Assembly (NCBI GenBank): GCA_014905825.1
Contig: JACGCN010000014.1
Coordinates: 1,267,804 to 1,331,803 of the forward strand
Length of the DNA stretch: 64,000 bases
Direction: 5' to 3'
Source of the DNA: Lyophyllum atratum
Taxonomy: Eukaryota; Basidiomycota; Agaricomycetes; Agaricales; Lyophyllaceae
The notes below the pieces were generated by a model. That model was given only the letters and a program-made list of their open reading frames with translations. It was not told where the DNA came from and ran no database searches. Below are positions 43,808 to 55,162 of the stretch, in pieces. The position numbers and the translations under genes were made by a program. Within the stretch, counting starts at the first letter, position 1. Each line of letters opens with the position of its first letter.

Positions 43808-45363
43808 CTACCAAAGATCTTTGCTCTGTCTTGTCCAACTCACCCCTTTTCGACAAAAGGTCGATCCCTGCCAACCAGCGCTCATCCTTCTTTCCGTCAA
43901 TATACACCCGTATTTTACCCCCTCCCTCCTTCTCCAAAAGCGATTTAGCAGTCTGGAAACCACCCACCTAAAGAGTCCACCAGCTGCATACTGGGTGAAC
44001 GAAAGGCGTCGTTCCCATGATCGAACTGGAATGTTCCCGTGCTCTACGGTGCCAGAGGGAAGAAGGATGGTCGAACCCGGTGGAAACTCAACAATCAGCT
44101 TCAGCGAGTACACAAGACGAGATGACTGCCTTTCGTGGAATCATAGCGTCCCATTGCAGTGATGATGCATTGACCCGATGGCCAATTTCCGAAGTCGGTG
44201 TGTCGTCGTGTGCTTGTGTGGGGCCCACAATTAAAAGTGCAGGCAGGGAAGACTGAATTATTTGGAGGCTAGGGTCGTTGTCGTAAAGGTCCCTCAACAC
44301 CGTAGCATAGTGGCCATAGAGTTTAGGAGAAAACACTGCAAAGGCACCTAAAGAGTAGAGTAAGGAGTAGAATGTGATTATACGCGGATATACTGGACTG
44401 GAAGCCTGCGATACGCTGGATGTTTCTGTCGCCGAGGAGATGCTGGATAAGATGACCCTGCAATGGTGTGTGCTTAAGATTTCCTGGTTGCTGGTGATGG
44501 TGATGAGCATAATAAAGGATAAAGGAGATGTGAGCGAAGCATACCTTTTGTCCCCCACCATGCGAAGTCCCGGTAGCCAGAGCAACAAAGTCCCCACGCC
44601 GATGGTGAACGGAATCAGCGGATATAGATTGCTTCTGCAGGCCCTCGTCTCGAGCACACTCCATGGAGGCAACCACATTACGGATGACCTTGTCACCCGG
44701 GATTGGAGGGACGACCAGCGAGGGTAATGAACCCACGATCCTGCGAATCATATATGCACTTTGGAATTCTGTGGCGCTCAAGTGAGACAATGCACACACA
44801 GCGAAGGTATAAATCGACATACCTCCCCTTCCAAGGGACATACCTGAAGCCATGAGACAACAACTCTTCCACATCAGGCGCCAACGAAATTTCCGAACTG
44901 TCGGGCGTCGTGCGTGTACCCGTCCACGCTCCACCCTAAACGACTGGGCATTGATGTCGAATAAGCAAATTGGTGCGTCGTCGGGCATTGGTGGTGCGGA
45001 TGCAGCCGCAGCAGGACGTGAAGCAGCAGTGATGCGGGTGTGGGGGGTACGCAACTTAGCGGCGGCAACCCGAGCGGAACTCCTACGCGCTCTCTTAGCA
45101 TCCTTACGCTGCTCCTCACGGGATAAAGGAACATGCAACCGAGAGGGGGCGCTTGAGGTGGATGGTCTAGGGGTATGTGCACTGCCCTCGACCAACGGGC
45201 CATTGGTCAGTTCAGCTCCCTCAGCATCGTCACTGCAGGCTTCGTCCTCGAGCTCACAACGCTGGGCGGCATCGAATAGCAACATCGCGAAGTCCTCATT
45301 GGCTGTATGAGCCTCAGACAGCTCGAAAACTGGGAGCTGGACCAACTGGTGCTGATAGGGCAC
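43808..45363 (-). pseudogene. TET/JBP-like 2-oxoglutarate/Fe(II) dioxygenase gene with frameshifts
   Basis: TET/JBP enzymes oxidise 5-methylcytosine or thymine in DNA. From ATG 45363 the protein has an acidic and Ala/Ser-rich N-terminus, a basic REEQRKDAKRARR segment, then RRGDFVALATGTSHGGGQ. Introns lead on to QPGNLKHTPL, RIAGFQSSAFAVFSPKLY and DPSLQ. After a frame change comes FNCGPHTSTRRHTDFGN, which carries an H-x-D-x-x-N iron-ligand motif, then GQCIITAMGRYDSTKGSHLV. After a second frame change come LKLIVEFPPGSTILLPS, EHGN (distal His) and LSFTQYAAGGLFRWV. Order and residues fit the double-stranded beta-helix. The two frame breaks (about 44247 and 44113) argue for a recently decayed gene or for sequence errors. 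The family assignment is from remembered motif patterns. Confidence 0.65.
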
Positions 45364-45554
45364 AAAGTCGGTCCGGGAAAAAATGCGCCCGGAGCACGTC
45401 TACAGGCAGTGAATGTCAGCTATATAGAGTCAGATATACGTGAAGGATATACCCTGCTAGCCATGACCCTAATTCCACTGTGTAATCCTAATGCAAGCCA
45501 CAAGTCAGCATCAAAGAAAAGTGCAAAGCGGAGTAGAGAGTTAAGGAGGAGCTG

Positions 45555-45675
45555 GGGGCACGCCGCCGTAGAGCCTATGGTAAGACCCGGCAAGTAATGC
45601 AGAGAGGAGAGGAGAGGGGGACCTCCATGCACAGCCGTAGAGCCTATGGTGAGACCCGGCGCGCAATAATGTGAA
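45555..45675. repeat. Short direct repeat AGAGCCTATGGTnAGACCCGGC
   Basis: Two copies, at about 45570 and 45640, each preceded by GCC(G)TAG and separated by GA-rich sequence. Confidence 0.7.
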
Positions 45676-45875
45676 CGCTCCTGTGGTGTCAGCGGGTTGA
45701 AGAACATACCTTTCGGGTATCCCCCCTACACGAGGTCTCCCGTTCCATCCCTCATCGCGTCTGTCCCATCCCTCATCGCGTCCGTTCCATCCCTCATCCG
45801 TCATCCCACTGAGAAAAATCTCCGTAAGTGACTTGATACATGGGGTGTGTGTTATACTTACAGGTGCCAGCAGTG

Positions 45876-46118
45876 ATGACAACCGTTCGCCGAGTGCTCG
45901 TCATGGAACTGGATCCCGACGAAGGGTGTCCGATCTGTGAAGAAATACAGTTTTCTTTGGGCGTCAAGGATTATCATTGCATCGGTTATTTCGAGGAGTT
46001 CATACCAGAGAGAAGCACACCGTCGTACACGTACTACCACAACAATGACGAAGAACTCAGGTTAATTTTTTGCCACTTATGTGGTGCGTTGTGGTTGATC
46101 GGCAAGCCGGAGGAGTAG
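45876..46118 (+). CDS. Small zinc-ribbon-like protein, about 80 aa
   Basis: The frame from ATG 45876 encodes MELDPDEGCPICEEIQF near the start and FCHLCGALWLIG near the end. That gives a CxxC...CxxC pair spaced about 47 residues, as in small zinc ribbons. An in-frame upstream ATG at 45840 is less likely because a CTTACAG acceptor lies between. No family recognised, and it could be a 3' exon of a longer gene. Confidence 0.4.
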   Translation: MTTVRRVLVMELDPDEGCPICEEIQFSLGVKDYHCIGYFEEFIPERSTPSYTYYHNNDEELRLIFCHLCGALWLIGKPEE

Positions 46119-46633
46119 ACAGGAGCCGCGGGAAGTAGACGTGAGCCGGAGGAGTAGACAACCCAATCGTCATTTCAATAGAACTATTTACAGCATCTTA
46201 GAGGGCATGCATCGTAAGCAACTCGAGTGGCGAACGCAGCGTAGGCAGGTGAATCGTTGTAGAAGAGAGATGGGAGTCGAATGTGGATTCGGTCCGCCAT
46301 CGGTCTCGTTATCTCGTTATGTCTCGTGTGCAAGCTGAGTTCCTTAACCATCTTATCATGATCTAACACCGCCCCCCCAGAACGACCTCCCACCACCTCT
46401 CCCGCAGCCCCGCCCCATAGATGCCATCAAACCCTCCTTCCAAACCCCTAGCACGCATGTCTAGGGTGATTTTTGCAAACGCAGATTGATTTTCTCGTCG
46501 GCACCATCGTCGCTGCCCCAGGAGGCTCACCCCCATCTAACAACCCCCTCCACCGCCTCCATCCAGCCCTGCCCGCCCTTTCACCCCAACAACAAGTGAG
46601 TTGCCACAATAGAAGTCATTGAACGCATTGATC
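46119..46633. other. Intergenic or retroelement-edge DNA
   Basis: Diffuse GGAGTAGAC repeats near 46110-46160 and CCTCCCACCACC-rich sequence near 46380-46600 are seen. No gene supported. The right part may be the flank or degenerated end of the gypsy remnant. Confidence 0.3.
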
Positions 46634-48000
46634 TTAACTGTGTGCAGTTAAAGGCAGAAAGTCATTGTTGACGCAATTAACGTGGCTATAAATAAATGAG
46701 GCGAGGCCGGGTTGGCTGGATAGAGTGCAGAAGGTCAACATACTAAGGGGTCGAGCAAGCTGTGAACAGTTCCTGATCCAGATTTGTACAGTTCTGCATG
46801 GTCCGAGAAATCCACAGACTTCCTTGACTGTCTTCATTATAGGCTATTTCTGGATTTTCATTACATGGTCGTCATGAGGCAGTTGGCCTTCAGGAGTGCA
46901 CTTCTGTCCAATGAGGACATTTGGACGGTATATCTGAGTTTTCTTGGGTGAGAATGTAGCTCCGACACATTTGATTCAATGCATGATTCTGTGTACAGTA
47001 ATATGAAGGATATTGTTGGGAATCGGGTCGGTCTTGAGCAAATTTATATGTGTATACTTTAGACCTTCTTGAGACAATCAAGACAGTTATCTCCTTTTTC
47101 AGGCATGCGAGATCATATTCCAACAAATATATTAGCTGTGTCAGGAATTTCATCTTGAAGAACAAATCCCATGCAGTTTCGAAATTTGACAGGAGAATTT
47201 GTGTAGCCTATTGGCAAGGCTGTGAGGCGCAGTAATCCAAGAGGGGTGTAGAAGGTAGTCATACAGGAAATTAGGTCGACCATTCGAGCATCAAATCCCC
47301 AGAATAGATTAAAGACAGTGTAGCACTGACGTCCTCTGTACAACTCTACAAAGTCATCGAGAATGGGAATCTATTCAGCATTACGGATCAAAACTTTAAG
47401 GGCCTAAAGCTTGTGCAAAATTCGCAATGTGCCATTCTTTCTGAGGACACAGAACCACTGATTTCTGTAGGACGACTGACTTCTCTCATATACTCCAGCT
47501 TGAGAAGCTCAATGACTTTATCACAGATACTGAGGAATAGGGATATGCTTGTATTCCCAGGGAGTGTGAGGAATAGTAGCCATAATATCGTCGGAGAAGT
47601 ATGTGAAGTATTCACGACTAAGTGTACCCTTTTTCCTCAAAGGGAAGAGTTTTTTCAATTAACAAAATACGACAAAACAACTTTTTTTCTTCGGGCCATG
47701 GAGATCCATCTGGGTTGACAATCAAGATTTTCATGTTGAATAGTAGATGAGGTGTTGTTAATAGCGGAAGGAATTCCAATAGATCATGTGGCAAACAATG
47801 AGTTACTCGAGCTTCTTGCAGAAGGTTCCTGATACCGGGTATATCTTCTGCAGACTGCGCAACACATTTATAAGCAGTGTAGGCATTTAGCTCCATAGTC
47901 TTAGATAAAGGTGTGATGAGATCAAGTTCTGTTAAAAAAATGAGGGCATCTTTATCCCGATCGATTCCACCATCACATGGGTACAAGGTGGAATATGTTT
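46634..48000 (-). pseudogene. Ty3/gypsy retrotransposon pol remnant
   Basis: Minus-strand fragments in broken frames match gypsy reverse transcriptase order. FPFEEKGYT and a TPWEYKHIPIPQYL stretch precede CDKVIELLKLEY. After several breaks follow LYRGRQCYTVFNLFWGFDA, then TPLGLLRLTALPIGYTNS, FVLQDEIPDTANIFVG and, further down, TVKEVCGFLG with SQLARPL. The catalytic YxDD box is not intact. The left part (46634-47334) is present once. The part from 47335 lies in the 6380-bp tandem unit. Confidence 0.75.
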
Positions 48001-48782
48001 AGGATAGATGAAAGAGATGTGGTAAAAGTTCCAGCAACAACCAGCATTTGACTGAAATATCGCGGGTTATTGGTCAAATAAGTAGGCTCTGAGTATGTGA
48101 AAGTAAGCAGTGTGCTATTCAAGCTGGAGTTTTATGCTAGGACACGGACTCAAATCATTGTTAATCGAAGGCTCAGTGTTCAATTCTCCAGGGTAATCTA
48201 CTTGTCCAGCAAATAAATTCATCGAAGGCATAGGTGAAGTTAGTATCGGTAGTGTCGGTGAAAAACATTCTAATGTAGGAAAAAGATGACAACAGGAAAA
48301 AAAAAGTTGAAGTAAACGGAAGAGGCAAGATGGTGGGAAATGTAGCCTATTGTACAAGAAGAACACTTAGAAGGGAGAGATGGATCACGGAGAGATGACG
48401 TTACAGTAGGTTGAAACAGTAGTGGTACAGTATTCGGAAAGGTGGTACAGTAGTTGGAAATGGTGATGGTATGGTAGTCAGAATCGGTGGTGGTACAGTA
48501 GTTTGGTAAACATAAGGAACTGGAGAGCGAGGCAAAAAATAGGACACAGGAAAGAAAGGGGCCTGAAATGGGTATATGGCGACCATTGAGCAGTTGGATT
48601 GACTGGTTATAAGCGTAGGGCATAGCTATCCCAAAAAATAAAATAAACATGGCCCTTGTGATCGAAATGGCGAACAGAGTAGAGAAAACCAGCATTGGAC
48701 AGAATGGTGTCATTGGGAAAGGCAGATGTGGCGAAGCAGAGAGCATCAATGGCCCTAGCAAGGGTACACTCGCCTATTGAGG

Positions 48783-51459
48783 CAGTGTTGTCAATGACCC
48801 CCGTCAGACCCCGTCAGTCAACAAAAGTCAATAAATCAAGGGTCAGACCCTTTCCATTGACTGACCTCGGTCAATGACCTCCTGTGATTCCGGTTATTCC
48901 GGTCAACTGACATCCGACAGGGCGAATGAGTCGCGAACTCCACAATCGTCACACAATTTCTGTGGAAATATGCATTCAAAAGGTGTAGCTAGAGTATGAT
49001 TACGAAGAGCATAATGTATGAAAGAAAATAGAAAAATCAGATGTCCACATTCAAGTCAGCACCCGCCGGCAAATTTGAACTTAAGTTGACATCGTTAGTA
49101 CCGTCATTATCGCATCGCTCGAGTTCTTCCTCGATGTTGCGGATCCCGCCCTTCCAATAGAAATCCAATCCAGTGCCACGAAGGGTCTCTGCTACTGTGC
49201 CATAGTTGAACAGCTTTTCAAGAGGGATCTTCTTTGGTCGGCCCTGAGGGAGAGATGGGGCAGATGATGTAGTTGGATTTGAGTCGGGATTGAGGACGGG
49301 TTCGATGTTGTTGTTCGCGGCATCATCAATGAGAGACCTGCCAAGGGTAAGAAAGTCGGTGGGATCAGTAGATGGGCTGGAATCCGTGGAATCCGGGGAA
49401 TCTAAGTCCATGTCGCCGAATTTGCATTTCTTGCGGTTCCGCACGAGGCCTTCAGCGATATTTTTCCGGCGGATGTCCATCTTCACAACACCGATCTTGT
49501 GAACTTGTTCGGCCTTGAGTTTGTTGCGATATTTTGTATGGACTTGGCCGAAGTGCGGAATTGGGAACAGGTGTAAGAATGCGAATAGCGAGCTTGACGA
49601 GGGCGTTACGGCCTGAGTCCTATAACTTGATCAGAATCGCACAAAAATAGAAATGTAGAATACGCACCTCTCCTTCAAACATCTCTTTCATACGATCTAG
49701 CTGCATCGCATCCCGCGAGAACTCTCCTTGCTCCCTCACATAATCTGTGAATGCTCTCATTAGTGGAACATCCCCAGCGCGTGAGAAGAATCTCTTGAAG
49801 ACCGCTTCGACGATGCTGTGCAGTTGAGATTCTGTCAACGCGTTGGGTTGGAACAAGTGGGATCGAATGAAAGGATTGAAGAAAACAGCCAGAATAAAGA
49901 TATCCTGATCTGCTTTATCCCAACGCTTTTCGAGACTGCTTCAGATCTGGTAGGCAATATCTTCTTCAATCGCCGAATTCGAGTAGATGCGATACAAGTT
50001 GCCAAGAGTTAATAAAACATGATCGAGACGGGTATCGGATGCCTGCGTGATGTTGGCAGCAATAGCGAGCGGTTCCAGTATTGCCTGAATTCTCAATGTG
50101 GGAAATGAGCCCCATACTACGTGAAGAGGGATAGAAAAGGCTTACTGAGCGAGAGAGCTCCAAAAGCGGTTATCTCTCACGATGTCCATGATCGCATGAG
50201 CCCTCTCTCTTTAACCTCTCGTGTCTTTCCTCCTGCTATGACAAGCTTCTCCTCATGCCGACGCATGAAGTCACTGCACCCTTGACCTTGAGGAGACGTG
50301 TGGTAGAGAGATAATGTGCGGTCCAGCGAGTGATCACGGGCAGAATGAGGGCCCAGGCTTTCCCATCGTACGTGAACTTCATTTCCTGTTCGAGAAGAGC
50401 GAGGGCAGCTGAATGGTTGTTAAACCATTTTATGACCTCCAGACATTCCACGATTACAAGGAGGAGATCGTACTTCAAGGTGAGAAAGTCTCCGACAACA
50501 AGATTGATCTGATGTGCCCAGCAGACGAGTACCATGATCCAGGGGAAGCGACGCAGCAGTAGTCTCCTCATTTTTTTCCCATCCGGTCCATCATCTGTAC
50601 ACCAAGCAATCACCTTGACACCGTACTTGTCCACCATATACTCGATGTCATCCAGGACCAATTCAAGAAGTCGATCACCTGTCTTTGGCTCGCCAGTCAT
50701 GTTATGCGTCCGGATGATGTAGGACTGTGGCAAGGCTACCAAGACTCGTGCATGCTCGTTTAAGTGGTCGGCTTCTGGGAGCAGGTGTCGCGGTGGTTAG
50801 CGGCGTGGATGGAGTGTTTGTGAACCAAAGCCAAGACGGGCCAGGAGTTATTGGTGTGGGTGGAACATTCTCCTTCTCGAGGAGCTTTGAAACATCAAGT
50901 TGCTGCTCAGTAAGGAGTTCGCATTTCTTGAGGTGGGCCTCGAGGTTATTTTTCTTCCCGCAGGTTGGGACAATTTGCATCAAACATTAGATCAAGATAC
51001 CGGCATTGACATAAGTACCTCACACACCATCGAACATTTCCTGCTTGCTACGTGGCAGGTCAGATGTTTCCTGAGATTCCACTTCCTGTCGACGGGTGTG
51101 GGCCGCAACACAGGCCTTGCACCACGCGTTTAGATGGGACTTGTTGCCCTTGTAATGGGTTTTGTTGGAGTGGAAGTAATTCCAGAGGGGGGATTTAGGA
51201 GGCATCTTGCTGTCTTCTTCGCAATGGTGTACCTTTTAACGCATTTTCCTCACCAGTCCATGAGGATTGACACCATGCAATTTCACTAGTGCAGCAAAAC
51301 TAACGCGATGCAGGAAATCATAGAGATATAATCTTATCTATACTATACATGGCGTGACTTTGACCTATTGACCCTTGATTGACTTACCCCGTCAAACTCG
51401 TCAGACCACTTTGACCATTGACCTTTATTGATGAGGTCAACCGGGTCAAGACAACACTG
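48783..51459 (-). mobile_element. hAT transposon with 8-bp target duplication (unit 1)
   Basis: Ends are CAGTGTTGTC at 48783 and its complement at 51450-51459. The flanks carry a perfect 8-bp duplication TATTGAGG (48775-48782 and 51460-51467), the hallmark of hAT insertion. Subterminal regions are rich in GGTCAATGG/TGACC words. Length 2677 bp. It is inserted into older retroelement sequence. Confidence 0.9.
49037..51205 (-). pseudogene. hAT transposase, internally deleted and interrupted (unit 1)
   Basis: The N-terminus at 51205 has a BED-like zinc region (LWNYFHSNK, NAWCKAC, then after an intron CGKKNNLEAHLKKC). The following sequence jumps in another frame to LPQSYIIRTHNM and the DUF659-like WCTDDGPDGKK and FPWIMVLVCWAHQINLV. 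The conserved part normally between these is missing. Downstream, NITQASDTRLDHVLLTLG and SLEKRWDKADQDIFILAVFF follow, but an in-frame TGA lies at 49941-49943 between AYQI and SSLEKRW. The C-terminus runs to 49037. Not functional as written. Confidence 0.8.
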
Positions 51460-52395
51460 TATTGAGGCATAGAAGTGAGTGACATGGAATGAAGACTCAT
51501 CTTCATCACTGGTCAATAGTAGGTTCTGAAGGATACTAGTTGTGACTTCGTGTCACATACCAGAGGGGGCAAAGTATTCATAGTGAATGCAATGAAGGTG
51601 AAAACCTTGGAATGCTGGGGGTAATTGTGGGTCGATAAAACAGAATGGAGCGTGGTAATAGAAAAAACGTATAGTGTCGGGGTGGTTGTGAAAAGTTGTT
51701 GAGGTGGAATTTGAAGAAGGGGGATAACAAGTCACGAGAACGAGACGGAATGCTGCTTCGATTCCAGAGCGTGCACAATGGAGGTGAACAAACTTTGGGT
51801 TCTACTTGTTGTGCGAGGTGTGGTGTCGTGGGGTCCTGGTCATTGAGGTTGGCTCCATCTCCCCAGTCGCCTTCGAAAATACAGGCAGAATTAACTCGGT
51901 CGGCAGCATCCTCAAATCAAAGAATTAAATTGAACCTGGTGTTTCTCTCCCGGACATTAGGGAATGAGGCTGTGTTGCATGGGATGTCCGATGGGAGGTG
52001 GTGATGTGTTGTCTTCATGGCGAATGTGAGGTTCCGGTTCAGTGCGGTGATGCAGGAAGAGTGATGATGCATCATGATAACCCCACATGTCATTTGTCTG
52101 TGACACTCTGTTGTAAAGAAGGTCTTGGTTAAGGGTTCCATACCATGGTTGCTGAGGTGGCTGGTCTGGCTGAAGAGGTGGTGTTTGTCAATATGGAGGG
52201 AGAATCTCGGGTGCGGTCTCATTCTGTCTGCTAAGGGTTCGTTCGGACTCAAGAATGCAGCATTTTGATGTCGCATTCTCGGCCCATATTCTCGGCACGT
52301 GAGATCGGTGTGACAGCCTAATATGGTAATGACCGATCCATGTGAGATTAGTTGAAGCTCCTGCCTGCATCAAATTGCAAAATCGCTCATTTATC

Positions 52396-52818
52396 ATGCC
52401 CTCCGAGACAGATCAAGCAACTTTAAAGCAGAGAGTCGTCACAGCTACCACATACTTTCTCCATATTGTGGGAATAGCTGCAATTCTCTATACAGAACCT
52501 AATTACTGGAAACAACCTTATCACACCTCGGCACTTTCTGGACAGGCGTGGGTCGAAGAACTCATACACGGCCATCCCGATCGCATCTTCTCGGAGTTGG
52601 GCATGCTGCATGTGTTCACAGCCTTCTGTGCCAATCTCACTCTCTATTGTGGATTCGAGACCTCCAGAAATGGTGTCAAGGTGGAGGAACAGGCTGCGAT
52701 CTTTCTCTATGTTTGTGTGACAGGGCTATCGGTTCGACATCTGGGAGAAAGGCTTCAACGTTCTAATGAGACAATCTCCAAGTGTGTAGTTGGTCCCTTG
52801 CCACCAGTTTGGCCATAA
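52396..52818 (+). pseudogene. PIF/Harbinger transposase N-terminal fragment (unit 1)
   Basis: An open frame encodes EPNYWKQPYHTSALSGQAW, then ELIHGHPDRIFSELGM, KVEEQAAIFLYVCVTGLS and RHLGERLQRSNETISK. These match the helix-turn-helix N-terminal region that precedes the DDE domain of Harbinger-type transposases. The frame ends abruptly next to the copia LTR and the catalytic domain is absent. An LTR insertion or deletion truncated it. Confidence 0.75.
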
Positions 52819-52827
52819 GCGCAGGGA

Positions 52828-53158
52828 TGTCAGGTTAGACAGCTACAAGCTGAAGTCCGAAGTTAGAAACTAGTTTATTGAGGAACTGACTGATCTACTC
52901 ACCTGAAGTCCGAAGGTAGAAACTGGGGACTTCAGGTCAATCTAATCTACTATATATACTGGAAGGCTGTGTGCACTGGTTAGATGGTAGCTAAGGAAAC
53001 TGATCTGGTCAACAGGCAGTGTAGTAAGTCACCATCAAGATGGTGATGCAACCAACACAGCCTGCAACACAGGAATGCTGTACAGTAACAACCATCAAGA
53101 TGGTTGATGGGAGATAGGTTGGGAACAAGATTAGATAGCCCAGAAGGCGTTTCTAACA
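52828..53158 (-). repeat. Ty1/copia LTR (unit 1)
   Basis: Read on the minus strand, this 331-bp segment begins TGTTAGAAACG and ends CTGACA. It is immediately preceded by a polypurine tract (TTCAGGGGGGAG) following the RNase H gene. It therefore is the 3' LTR of the minus-strand copia element. Internal inverted words CACCATCAAGATGGTG are present. Confidence 0.75.
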
Positions 53159-53216
53159 CTCCCCCCTGAACCAGCATATCTCCAAGTCAAGAAATAATAA
53201 GTAAACGAGAGGGAGA

Positions 53217-53714
53217 TTAAACGAAAATGCCCATGTGTAGTCTACAGAATTCGACTTTTGGAAGAGGAAGGGGTTTAGTAAGATCTGCCACTTGTTCAGT
53301 GCCAGGGATGTGATGAGGCGCAATTTTGCGTGCATCTACAACGTCTCTAAGCCAGAAATAACAGAGATCAAGCTGTTTCATGCGCCCATGATGCTCGGGG
53401 TTCTTGGTGACACTGAGAGCGGATTGGTTGTCAATCATGAGGGGAGACGCTTCCTTGACTGTGTAGCCCATCTCATGCAAAATGTTGCGCATCCATAGGA
53501 TCTCCTTCCCAGCTTCAACTGCAGCAATGTACTCTGCTTCAGTTGTTGAAAGCGCAACAAAGGTCTGCAATTTGCTGCTCCAGCCAATTGCTCCACCACC
53601 AAGTGTCGTCAGATATCCCGCAGTAGAGCGTCCAGAATCCGGGCAATCACCATGAGAAGCATCGCAGAATGTGGTAAACAGCTCTGTGCCCAGACTACCA
53701 TTGTAATGCAGCTT
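53217..53714 (-). pseudogene. Ty1/copia RNase H fragment (unit 1)
   Basis: Encodes FCDASHGDCPDSGRSTAGYL, GGGAIGWSSKLQTFVALS, STTEAEYIAAVEAGKE and DNQSALSVTKNPEHHGRMKQ, the diagnostic copia RNase H motifs. The upstream reverse transcriptase and integrase are missing because the unit junction at 53714/53715 replaces them with gypsy sequence. Confidence 0.85.
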
Positions 53715-54366
53715 TCTGTACAACTCTACAAAGTCATCGAGAATGGGAATCTATTCAGCATTACGGATCAAAACTTTAAGGGCCTAAAGCTTGTGCAAAA
53801 TTCGCAATGTGCCATTCTTTCTGAGGACACAGAACCACTGATTTCTGTAGGACGACTGACTTCTCTCATATACTCCAGCTTGAGAAGCTCAATGACTTTA
53901 TCACAGATACTGAGGAATAGGGATATGCTTGTATTCCCAGGGAGTGTGAGGAATAGTAGCCATAATATCGTCGGAGAAGTATGTGAAGTATTCACGACTA
54001 AGTGTACCCTTTTTCCTCAAAGGGAAGAGTTTTTTCAATTAACAAAATACGACAAAACAACTTTTTTTCTTCGGGCCATGGAGATCCATCTGGGTTGACA
54101 ATCAAGATTTTCATGTTGAATAGTAGATGAGGTGTTGTTAATAGCGGAAGGAATTCCAATAGATCATGTGGCAAACAATGAGTTACTCGAGCTTCTTGCA
54201 GAAGGTTCCTGATACCGGGTATATCTTCTGCAGACTGCGCAACACATTTATAAGCAGTGTAGGCATTTAGCTCCATAGTCTTAGATAAAGGTGTGATGAG
54301 ATCAAGTTCTGTTAAAAAAATGAGGGCATCTTTATCCCGATCGATTCCACCATCACATGGGTACAA
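53715..54366 (-). pseudogene. Gypsy pol fragment, unit 2 copy
   Basis: Copy of 47335-47986, here directly joined to copia RNase H. See the unit-1 entry for content. Confidence 0.8.
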
Positions 54367-55162
54367 GGTGGAATATGTTTAGGATAGATGAAAGAGATGT
54401 GGTAAAAGTTCCAGCAACAACCAGCATTTGACTGAAATATCGCGGGTTATTGGTCAAATAAGTAGGCTCTGAGTATGTGAAAGTAAGCAGTGTGCTATTC
54501 AAGCTGGAGTTTTATGCTAGGACACGGACTCAAATCATTGTTAATCGAAGGCTCAGTGTTCAATTCTCCAGGGTAATCTACTTGTCCAGCAAATAAATTC
54601 ATCGAAGGCATAGGTGAAGTTAGTATCGGTAGTGTCGGTGAAAAACATTCTAATGTAGGAAAAAGATGACAACAGGAAAAAAAAAGTTGAAGTAAACGGA
54701 AGAGGCAAGATGGTGGGAAATGTAGCCTATTGTACAAGAAGAACACTTAGAAGGGAGAGATGGATCACGGAGAGATGACGTTACAGTAGGTTGAAACAGT
54801 AGTGGTACAGTATTCGGAAAGGTGGTACAGTAGTTGGAAATGGTGATGGTATGGTAGTCAGAATCGGTGGTGGTACAGTAGTTTGGTAAACATAAGGAAC
54901 TGGAGAGCGAGGCAAAAAATAGGACACAGGAAAGAAAGGGGCCTGAAATGGGTATATGGCGACCATTGAGCAGTTGGATTGACTGGTTATAAGCATAGGG
55001 CATAGCTATCCCAAAAAATAAAATAAACATGGCCCTTGTGATCGAAATGGCGAACAGAGTAGAGAAAACCAGCATTGGACAGAATGGTGTCATTGGGAAA
55101 GGCAGATGTGGCGAAGCAGAGAGCATCAATGGCCCTAGCAAGGGTACACTCGCCTATTGAGG

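Noticed and set aside
48270..48761. 163-codon minus-strand frame, repeated in each unit
   Set aside because: Low-complexity, unlike any protein known to me. It is repeated only because the DNA unit is repeated, and probably is decayed retroelement sequence.
51696..52276. Open frames of about 100-120 codons on both strands right of the hAT element
   Set aside because: No motif of gag, protease or any family could be recognised; treated as retroelement debris.
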